Positions 55,578-64,000 of a stretch of 64,000 nucleotides of DNA are shown here, in pieces. Below the pieces are notes generated by a model. The model worked only from the letters and a program-made list of their open reading frames with translations. It was not told where the DNA came from and did no database searches. Made by a program: the position numbers and the translations under genes. Source of the stretch: Trichostrongylus colubriformis (Eukaryota > Nematoda > Chromadorea > Rhabditida > Trichostrongylidae); assembly GCA_963978905.1 (NCBI GenBank), contig OZ022258.1:52250591-52314590 (forward strand), in the 5' to 3' direction. Position 1 is the first letter of the stretch; each line of letters begins with the position of its first letter.

Positions 55578-55768
55578 TACCTATATATAAAGCAGAAGTT
55601 TGGTGTGTTTGTCTGTCTGTCCGTCCGTTTGTTACATGCACTCTTAGTTCAACCAGAAGTTGGTCGTGTTTGTGTGCATCTGTTTGTCACGTTGCACTTT
55701 TAGTTCAAACGTGGAGAGGTCGGGCAAGTTAGGAGTGTGTAGAGGTTGACCAATCCTATATCCTATAC

Positions 55769-57431
55769 CTATATATAAAGCAGAAGTTTGGTGTGTTTGT
55801 CTGTCTGTCCGTCCGTATGTTACATGCACTCGATCGTATGAACCAAACCTAGCCCCGCTCACTGCGGCCGGGCTTGCGCAGAAGTAATGCTCAAAAAGTC
55901 GGTTAAACTAGGGATGGGCCTGTACAGGTCGGGCAAGGTAGGAATGGATAGGGGCCAACCGACGTGTACGAAATACATACGTTCTAAAACTAGCCCCGTC
56001 CACCATGGGCAGGGCTTGCGCCGAAATTGATGGGCGCTCGAATTCAAATCTTCACATGGGTTCCAAAAATCGGGAAGGTCAGGAATTGGTCTGTTGAGGT
56101 CGCGCAAGTAAGGATTGGGTAGGGACTGGCCAAAGTGTAGGCAGCACACAACAAGCAAGTTAGGAACGGGTCTGATGCCGAAATTGATGGGTGCTCGAAT
56201 TTAAGTCTTCACTTGGGTTCCAAAAATCGGGAAGGTCAGCAATGGGTCTGTTGAGGTCGTGCAAGTAAGGACTGGGTAGAGACTACCAAAGCGTAGGGAG
56301 CACACAACAAGCAAGTTAGGAACAGGTCTGATGCCGAAATTGATGGGTGCTCGAATTCAAATCTTCACATGGGTTTCAAAAATCAGGAAGGTCAGGAATG
56401 GGTCTGTTGAGGTCGCGCAAGTAAGGACTGGGTTGGGACTGACCAAAGTGTAGGGAGCACACAACGACCAAAGTGAAGGGAGCACACAACAAAAAATTAG
56501 GAACGAGTCTGATGCCGAAATTGATGGGTGCTCGAATTTAAGCCTTCACTTGGGTTCCAAAAATCGGGAAGGTTAGGAAAGGATCTGTTGAGGTCGTGCA
56601 AGTAAGGACTGGGTAGGGACTATCAAAGCGTAGGGAGCACACAACAAACAAATTAGGGACGGGCCTGGAGAGGTCGGGTAGGTTAGAATTGTGTGGGAGC
56701 CAACCCATGTCTACAGAGTACACAGTTTCTAGGCCTGGCTCCGCCATAATTCCAATATTACTACCATATTCACTAAGTAGCTGTTTGTCCTCGGTTAAAA
56801 CTGGGAAGCGATGTGTTATAATCAGGTGTACTCTCGGCATTCAGTTAAGGCCAACCTTTCTTCTACAACTGATACATGCATGTCCTCTCGAAGCTTTTAA
56901 TTTCTTAAAGTCAACTACTACGGAGCCCCTCCGAGTTCACGAAGAGACACATCCATCTGCTGCCGCTCTTTTTAAAGTGGCTTGCCCCTCTTCGATTGTG
57001 CCTTACACACTTGGATTAACGGTGGGAAAGGGGTCTTATGTTTGGAATTTTTTGACAGTTCCGCTCCATCTTCCCTACTTTTGTACTAATAAATGCTTCA
57101 GTTTCTTTTCGTATCCGGATCGAACCCTGCCATTTTTTGAAGGAGATCTGCCTTCAGTGGGCAGGGGTTATAGGTGGGTGTGGTGTCTCTTGGTTCCGAC
57201 CAAAGCCGATGATAGTTGGAGGTTTCCTTACAATGTATAAAAGCCGCATATTATCCATATACCGCGGCCTATGCCTGCCGCAATGCGCGCATGCGAAAGT
57301 CGGCTCGCCGCGCCAGCGGCGAGCCGAAAGTCGCTTCTCGCTACAAAGCCAGAGAACGGCAGAGCCTCCTGCGGGGGCGGCGAAGCCGCCCCTACGAGGA
57401 TTGGCCGGCGTCAGCCGGCCAACCCGACTGG
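55769..57431 (+). mobile_element. Helitron-like non-autonomous element 2
   Basis: Begins CTATATATAAAGCAGAAGTT (another partial start at 55581 lies just upstream, directly beside the end of element 1) and ends with the same hairpin (57403-57420) plus AACCCGACTGG and T. It has about four copies of a 160-180-bp repeat (CCGAAATTGATGGGTGCTCG at 56020, 56172, 56333, 56514 approximately), then a ~730-bp 3' region (56700-57431) closely matching 54790-55577. No protein domain is encoded. Confidence 0.6.
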
Positions 57432-58044
57432 TATGTATGATATTCTACATCTGTATCTGCACTCGTCCTGAAGATACGTAGCAGACAAATAAATGACCCC
57501 TTATATTGTGCTGGTGACCGAGTAATCAGGAGACCCACGATGGATGGGTGCTTTCCCACATTCTGACGCCTTCAACATATTCGAAGGACTCAAAACAATT
57601 GAGACAGAATAATGTCGTCGGAAGCGGTTTGTACCTTAATTTTCTACAGATTTGTCGTAATCTGAAAGCCAGATAGATCCTTAATAAAAGGGGCAACAAA
57701 TCTCTTCCGTACTTGTGCCTGGTTCCCGATATACCTATGTAATCAAGAATTGGATGCGGCTTTTGACGGACATCGTAAACACTGTGGCGCGCAGCGCATT
57801 TCCAGTTCCAAGCATCCATAATTTCTTTTCAAGTTCCAATGGTATTCCGTTTCTTTTGGCTTGCCCCCTATCCAGGGTCAAGCATTGGATTGTTTGAGGG
57901 AACTGGTATCCTTTGGGTTCTGCAATGACCATCCTCTTTTAAGTAATTTTTGAGCCGATTTTGAAAAGGTTCGTCAACTGATAATGCAGTGCTGTGTGGC
58001 GGTGCCAGTATTACCGATTTTACCGATTCACAATCATTTTTTTA
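57432..58044. other. Unannotated stretch after Helitron-like element 2
   Basis: No gene, inverted ends or repeat family recognised. A minus-strand open frame at 57526-57819 (97 codons) has no recognisable domain. Confidence 0.3.
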
Positions 58045-58245
58045 GAAAGACATCTTGGGCATGCGAACAGATAGTTGGATCGTCTAGGAAGGGTGAACAC
58101 TGACTTGTCCATCGGCTGTCCCGCAGGTCATTGTATGAGCCGAATCGCATTCACCTTTCACCATTTCTCAGCGGAACTAGAACGCGTGGCTCATCCGTAG
58201 AAAGGACTTATTAATGCCGAGAATTCTCACCTTTACCTTCATGCT
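58045..58245 (+). mobile_element. SINE body fragment, plus strand
   Basis: ACTGACTTGTCCATCGGCTG, GCAGGTCATTGTA, CGCATTCACC and GCGGAACTAGAACGCGTGG match in order the body of the SINE at 43836-44122 (minus strand there), ending in a diverged TTATTAATGCCGA…tail. The tRNA-like head is missing or unrecognisable. Confidence 0.6.
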
Positions 58246-58421
58246 CTACGATGGAAATTGAGGTGTTTATTCGTAGTATTCGTAGTAATATCATACATTT
58301 TCACATGTTATTCACTTGTAAATATTCACAATATGTTGATTCTATCAATAAAAGATAAAATTATGTAGACATGGACACGTTGAATAATTGAATATAAATG
58401 TTTTTTAAGACATCAATAATA

Positions 58422-58557
58422 TCAGCAATCACAGCAGCAGCAGCACCCATCATCACAGCAATTCTCTAGGCAGCATCCGCAACATAATCCAGCCAGAAGA
58501 GCAGCACACAATCCTCCGCCACCGCCGCCACCAGAGTGACGACTTGGTTGCTGCACA
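58422..58557 (-). CDS. Cysteine-rich tail protein, CYSTM-like, last exon (gene 2)
   Basis: A last exon of 136 nt encodes VQQPSRHS, a run of seven glycines, LCAALLAGLCCGCCLENCC and a poly-Cys end CCCCCDC before TGA at 58422. It enters after a CTTAG acceptor at the same phase as the exon at 49522-49669. Gly-rich linker, short hydrophobic stretch and terminal cysteines fit a small membrane-anchored CYSTM-like protein, possibly palmitoylated or metal-binding (inference). No in-frame ATG exists upstream before a stop, so a 5' exon is required; it was not found. TTTATT near 58267 gives a minus-strand AATAAA about 155 nt downstream. Paralogue of gene 1, 8.8 kb away on the same strand. Confidence 0.68.
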
Positions 58558-58919
58558 CTAAGATAGGATAGAGTATGAAGAAAGCAAAATCAAAGTAGGC
58601 AAACATTTGAAGCTCTCTTAGACAGACACCTGAAGCAGCTAAAAGCTGAGACCGAGCCTCGCTACCACATCGTCTAAAGAGCACCAACTTATTTAATTGT
58701 ATAGACATGTAACTTTAGGTCAGAAAGCGGCATTGCGGTATCTTGCAAATCTTTTGCGCGGAAATCGAAGTTGTCGACTGTCGACACACACACAAACAGA
58801 CATTCTTGATGCGGTTCGAATGTGTCGCACATTGTTAGCAAAAACTTTAGTGCACCGCCGTCTCCTGACCGTGCCGTACACATTCTTGGCATTCTTTGTG
58901 CCTCAGACACTAGTCGCGG

Positions 58920-59157
58920 GGTGTGTATACTTATAACAAAAATCGCGCGGACGCCGGAGTCGCGGCGCGGCGAGTGCAAGTTGTTTGTGGTTTTATCCGC
59001 AACGACTAAAACATATAAGAACTTCCGACGCTTCCAATCTGCAATCTTCGACGGTTTTTCACGATACCTGCCCACTGCATACTGAGCGGAATTCCAACCG
59101 ACTGCAGTATGTCGTACCGACAGCGCCGCGAAGCGATTCGTCATAAGAGCACACACC
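58920..59157. mobile_element. MITE (GGTGTGT…AATCGCG family)
   Basis: Left GGTGTGTATACTTATAACAA with AAATCGCGCGG and right, inverted, GGTGTGTGCTCTTATGACGAATCGC form the arms. The termini resemble those of 44637-44898. The centre contains the CCAATCTGCAATCTTCGA block shared with 51780-52000. It lies upstream of cysteine-rich gene 2 and may separate it from its 5' exon. Confidence 0.65.
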
Positions 59158-59254
59158 TCTAGTCGCCTTCTAGAAAGGAGATGGTACCGTAGAACAGAGA
59201 TTCGGCGCAACCGCGTGTAGCACGCGACGCAATGGATGCGGGCTAGGAGCACCG

Positions 59255-59332
59255 TACTAATTAGGTTATGAAGCGATTGCGTTTTGAATAAAGCGTAAAA
59301 CACCATCATCGCTTCATGACCTAATTGATTAG
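59255..59332. repeat. Inverted repeat, ~22-bp arms
   Basis: CTAATTAGGTTATGAAGCGA and TCGCTTCATGACCTAATTGA are inverted about 35 bp apart, each with one or two mismatches. Possibly the core of a small palindromic element; no flanking duplication was established. Confidence 0.55.
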
Positions 59333-59349
59333 GCCCCCTTTCCAACACA

Positions 59350-62300
59350 CACCGAACGGCGCGCTAAACGCTGCGACGCCGATTTTCTGCCCTAGTGACC
59401 CACCTCAAAAAAAGGAAAAACTACGGTAGAAAAAGTGGAAAGCTGAAGAAGACTGTTTCAACTACTTTCAGATTTGAGATTTTGATTTTGAATTGCAAAG
59501 CTTACTATGCAACACAAAAGACACCATTGACGACTATAGGGTTCTATCCAAAAATACGTTTATGGAAACCCTTACAGGCATTACGATGCAATTCATGGCG
59601 AATATCGCATCAAACTGAAAAACAAGATTTGCTGTCGGAAAACATAAAGTTCAAATTGATATTTGTTCATACTCCCCTGAGGAGGAAAGTCCGCATGTAA
59701 TGTTTACCCCGCAATCTGTTACTGCCATCTGTCACTTTTCAACTTCCATATCCTGGAAGTCTTTCAAGCCATTAATTTTCTTCATGAGGGTGGGAGAGCT
59801 TCCATGTTTCTGAATCACCCTTCAGGGTTGGGGGTTGGGGACATTTCTACTCTTTTCGGAACCCTCGTAGTCTTCGTATAGGCGACCTGAATAATTCTGA
59901 AACCTGTTTTTTTCCAATTCCAATAGCCTATCTTATTTACAAATCCAACGGATTACAAAAGGGCATCGTTGTTACGACTTTCGTGAAAAGTGAGAAAAAT
60001 AGACGAGTGGCAACACCGTCAGGTACGGGTGAGGAACGATCAGCAATTATTTACAAAAAAAGTACATGTGCCATTACTAGTTCTCGCTGTTTACCTATGT
60101 CACACCATCGTATGATCATTATGTGGGGAGCGTTCGACAGATTTGAAATTTGAAAATCTTTCACAATAACACATATCCTTAACCTAAGAAGGGAGCTATA
60201 CCAAGAGAGTAGATCAGGGTTCAAGAGAAAATCAATGCTGAGGAGATATGTAGTTCCAATGAAGCTTGAAGAAAAGAAGAACAGCAAGCACAGAGAAAAA
60301 AGGTGGAGGAAATCAACGGGGTATTTGTGATTTACAGCGATAATTTCAATAATATAAGCATAAAATGACTAGATAACCAGTAGCCATATTGCATGTTCCT
60401 TCAAATTATTAATTAATTATGATCTTCCGAATAAATCTTGAGCATTGTCCTGTCCCGAATCCTCACGTTGAAAAATCTTGTGAAGTGGTAGTCGTATAGA
60501 AGCTGAAGCTTTGGGCGGCATGTTATGAGGATCCGTGTTACTCAACGTTCATCAGCTCAATCCCGATCTCTTCCTTTCACTATCAGATGGCATGGAGGAA
60601 GGGAAGAGGAAAAGCGAGGTCACGGCCACATATTTGTACCAAGTAAGCTTCATTTAAAAAGAGTCTCTTTGTATATTTTAAACAAACTCGAAACATTACA
60701 TATCCCATGGAGTTGCTTTCCGACCACGCAAACTCCGTGCTTTCCGTAAATCTGACCCTCGACCCTTCCACATGCGCAGGGCAACGGTAAAGCTGTGGAA
60801 CTAGTAACGAAATTAGAATTCGATTGTATTTGGGATACTTCAATGAATCGATCGTCAACTGATATACGAGACGAATAGGATTTGATTGACAGCCGAACCA
60901 GTTTTGCATATAATCCCTTCCTGACAGCTATGAACCCATCATGTGCCGAGATTACAGGAACATCGTCGTTTTCAGACAAAAAAAACTACTTCTCCACGGG
61001 AGTTTTGAGTCAATCCGGGCCCCCAAGAGACAATATTGAAAAAGTTTTGTAACATTTTAATTTCCGATTGTGAGTTAAATGGATCATAAATCAAGGCTTT
61101 CAGATGTCTAGGAACGTAGCCGCTTTATTACGATCCCCCATTTTTGGGGAAGCCTTATGCGATCCCCTTATTTTGACCTCTACAATAGCAGTAATGCCTT
61201 GCCGGATTGCATCTGTAATAGCAATGCAATTTATTGCTGTATGTATATCTAAAGCAAATATATATTCATCTCACATTTCACACGGATTCGTGTGGAATAC
61301 CCATCGCTTCCCATTTGGTCATTGAAAGATTAGGTTCTATTGTTGCGACTACCCTGCTGTCCAGTCAAGTACGAGACTTCCCCCCCCCCTCACCCCTCTA
61401 TCGGGGAATCCTCGACTTTCGTTGTACCCTGGAAAATCAGTACCCTTATCATAATTCTCTTATCTCAAATATCAGAGCATACGGAATGACGATCGATGGT
61501 CGTTCTCTCAATTCTCTCGCCCCATGCCCACAACACTGCTGCTTAAAATCGCTGGAATGCTAAATGGGCTAGGGCCACAGTGATATCATTGGAATGGCAT
61601 TAAACTCAATGTCGCCACACTGAGAATCCAAGTGTAGAACAGCTCTCTGTCACTTCCATCTCGAAAATTTGCCATTTATATCGAAGGCATAGACATAAAA
61701 AAATACCACGATATCCTCAACAGCTCCGCCTTTTGATACGTACACTGCGCTCATAGGTTTCTGGAATCTTCTAAAAAATTTTGGAGGTAATGTCGCATAA
61801 GTTATTTTTCCAATGCCTGATACAAGACAAGTGATCTTATCAGAGCCCCCTCAGCATCATTTGTTTGATCGACATATTTGCTGCCGATTATCGACGGCAG
61901 ATGGAAGAGAGGGTCTGTTTACCTGCCAGTGAAAAGGCATTCGATATGGGAGATTTCGATTAGGCAAACATAACTTCAGTAGGTGTGAATCACTGACACT
62001 ACCACACCATGGGTAGTAAAAGAGGGCTCAAGTACGTACTTCGGAAAGGTGAGTGACTTGAACACGACGCCAGATGACACATAGGTAGCTGACACGGTAG
62101 TGAAAGCAAACAATTATTTCGAGGATATGCCTCATCTGTTTTCAAAGGGTCGGATGGATAGAAGGGGACCAATTCGTTGGTGACTCGATCTTAGAAATGA
62201 GTCATACTGCACCTCTTGAGATGTGAAAAAGGCCAAATAACCAAAATTCAGGGCAGAGCTGGAATACGGCAGTTTTTCACTAGGCGTTTGGATCATTCGA

Positions 62301-62804
62301 GCTGGACTAGGTGGCACAGTGCAGAGTGTTCACACCGCCGCTACCCATCAGGACCCATGATTTAAGAGCAAATAAAAAGTTTCCAAGGTCGCCTATAATT
62401 CGAAATGTTTCTTCAAAAATTGAAAATATAAAGTTGTTGAATTCAGAAATGTGCAAAAAAACCTACAAGTTCATGTATGAATCAACCAAGCTTCCCATAT
62501 TTCAATCCCAAGCAAACAAAGTGTTACGAAGACTTCCACTATCACCAACGGCACACCATAAGGAAATATCACCCTCGGGCGTTTACACTGTTATTTTCTC
62601 GCAACCTTACTAAAGATATGAGACACACATGATACCGCAAAATATGTGGAAGGTGGCCAGAAATGCTGCCCTCTCCACCCATTGGTACTATATGTGTTCC
62701 CCGCTCGATATTTTACGCGATGAGTCATATGGAAGGTTACGGTATAATGCGATTTATACTGCCACATCATAACAAAACCTGCATTGAAGGTTTTATACAC
62801 TATC
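59350..62804. other. Intergenic DNA, no gene recognised
   Basis: A C-rich dispersed repeat lies at 61100-61440. Overlapping minus-strand open frames at 60583-60979 look somewhat protein-like but lack recognisable motifs or splice structure. A possible tRNA-like patch (GGTGGCACAGTGCAG at about 62311-62325) is too diverged to call. Confidence 0.35.
61100..61440 (+). repeat. Dispersed GACCCCC-rich repeat
   Basis: Ordered blocks GTAGCCGCTTTATTACGAT, TTTTGACCTCTACAATA, GCAGTAATGCCTTGCCGGAT, CATCGCTTCCCATTT, TCAAGTACGAGAC, a C-run and GGGGAATCCTCGAC match the copy at 42160-42530. Confidence 0.6.
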
Positions 62805-62814
62805 ATAAGGAAAG

Positions 62815-63085
62815 GACGAAAGGATAAAGCTTTTGACGTAAATCAGTCCAATCTGTGGGATTCGCCACGCATTCTAAATCTATTCAAAATCGTGGTGGCT
62901 TGTGAATGCGATTTGGCCTATACAGCGATTTGCACGGAACAGCCAATGAAGAGATCGTGCTTTTAACCTGTCGGATATTCAGGTACCGATTCACCTAGCC
63001 TGGAGAATGAAAGGTTTGCTTGGCTTGGGCGGTCATTGCACCATGCGAGTGAGAGTGCGCCACCTGTCGCTACATAACCTTCACA
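62815..63085 (-). mobile_element. tRNA-derived SINE, minus strand
   Basis: AAAGGATAAAGCTTTTGACG, TGTGGGATTCGCCACGCATTC, TGTGAATGCGATTTGGCCTA and, near the head, GCTTGGGCGG and CGCCACCTGTCGCTAC match the copy at 43836-44122 in order. Part of the tRNA-like region (the B-box block) is deleted. No flanking duplication seen. Confidence 0.65.
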
Positions 63086-63089
63086 CATC

Positions 63090-64000
63090 TTTTAAACAAT
63101 AATAATCCTTTAGACCATATAAACATATATAATTGAAAGTGCAAAGTATTACAATTCAACAATGGCGGTGGTCTCTTCTGTTGATTTTTTCTGAATCAAA
63201 CGTGAATATCCCACATCCTTCGGTTGTTTATCGAAAATGCAAAAAAACGTGCAGCCGAACAACTGATCAAGGCTGTATCGCACTGATAAACATATTGTTG
63301 CTTCATTGTGTTATCAAAGAGCGATCACTTAACGAGAGATGGCGGCTAGGACAATAAAACACCACGCAATAAGGTCGCCGTTCACAGGATGAGAAGGATC
63401 ATGCGAACAATTTGTGAAAAGCTTACACAGGTGCCCGAAGTAGGTCTGTATACAGCTATACATATGACATTTCGCTGGGAGATATGGGCCAAATCCAGAT
63501 TAGTTTTTATCAGTGATGTAAGAGATTGGTATTCTTTCGCACATGCCTATACTATTTGAAGAAGGACAAGTGCAAGGCCCAGCCGCCCTGCAATACCTGA
63601 GAACTGAGAACAACCACAGCAACCTCACTCTGCTATGGCATGATTGCCCAGCACGAAACCATCCTGTATAGGAAATTAAGAAAGAAATCTTTGATTTCAT
63701 AGCTTGTTCACGGGCACCGCCGTGTATGCGTTTTCCACGGCGCTCACTAGTGATCAGAGGATGCCTGGGTTTGTTGGCACGTTGCTGACCAAGGACCAGC
63801 TGGCATTTCTGAAACATCACATTCTTCCGGAAACTTGCTTATCTCAGTCTGCATAGTGAGGAAAAGGTAGTTTTCCTTCGACTGCACCTGTGGGGCGTGA
63901 GAATCGATGTAATTTTTCCGCTTTTGCTATATATACGTTAATTCTATGCTCATGAATGATAGGATAATCAGGAACAGCTATCGGCTCAGTTCATCTCTTT
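63090..64000. other. Right-end DNA, no gene recognised
   Basis: A minus-strand open frame at 63500-63820 (106 codons) has no recognisable domain or splice context. No repeat shared with the rest of the window was seen. Confidence 0.3.

Noticed and set aside
55203..57481. Open frames of up to 183 codons in the Helitron-like elements
   Set aside because: The two paralogous regions do not keep the same frame or protein, and no Rep, helicase or other domain is visible.
58689..59348. 219-codon minus-strand open frame
   Set aside because: It runs through the MITE at 58920-59157 and repeats also found near 44640; not continuous with the cysteine-rich exon.
60583..60979. Two overlapping minus-strand frames resembling an exon
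   Set aside because: No motif, no convincing splice sites, and both frames look equally protein-like.

Overview
The window looks like nuclear DNA of a clade V (rhabditid/strongylid, hookworm-like) nematode. The reasons are a tandem family of nematode-type chemoreceptor genes of the Srsx kind, small exons separated by GT..TTTCAG introns, a 3' splice site just upstream of every start codon as in spliced-leader genes, Tc3-, mariner- and RTE-type elements, and a heavy load of MITEs and SINEs. The species cannot be named from the sequence alone. No ribosomal RNA, CRISPR, operon or bacterial-type gene was seen.

The backbone is an array of four plus-strand seven-transmembrane receptor genes: A (2949-9664), B (12837-23142), C (28574-33719) and D (42635-48231). 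I assembled each by eye from eight exons. In all four the first three exons are exactly 127, 79 and 129 nt and every intron phase is the same (1,2,2,1,1,0,0), giving predicted proteins of 325, 317, 314 and 303 aa. Each exon holds roughly one transmembrane helix; the tiny exon 6 encodes the variable third cytoplasmic loop. A-C are close paralogues and D is more divergent.

The introns and spacers are mostly mobile DNA. Gene A carries two TIR elements and a SINE. Gene B carries a CR1-type retrotransposon fragment, a nearly full-length but broken RTE-type retrotransposon with a 20-bp target duplication, a 293-bp MITE, a 425-bp TTAA-flanked palindromic MITE and a deleted mariner. Gene C has a 130-bp MITE ending about 12 bp before its first exon. 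Gene D carries four MITEs, a SINE with its target duplication and a minisatellite. A broken Tc3-like transposon lies between C and D (36742-38281).

From about 48.5 to 59 kb, two minus-strand exons encode related cysteine-rich C-terminal tails (49522-49669 and 58422-58557). Between them lie a second TTAA MITE and two tandem-repeat-filled, Helitron-like elements (about 52013-55577 and 55769-57431) whose 3' ends carry a run of GC-rich hairpins followed by CTGG-T. The last 5 kb has SINE and C-rich repeat copies and no gene I could recognise.
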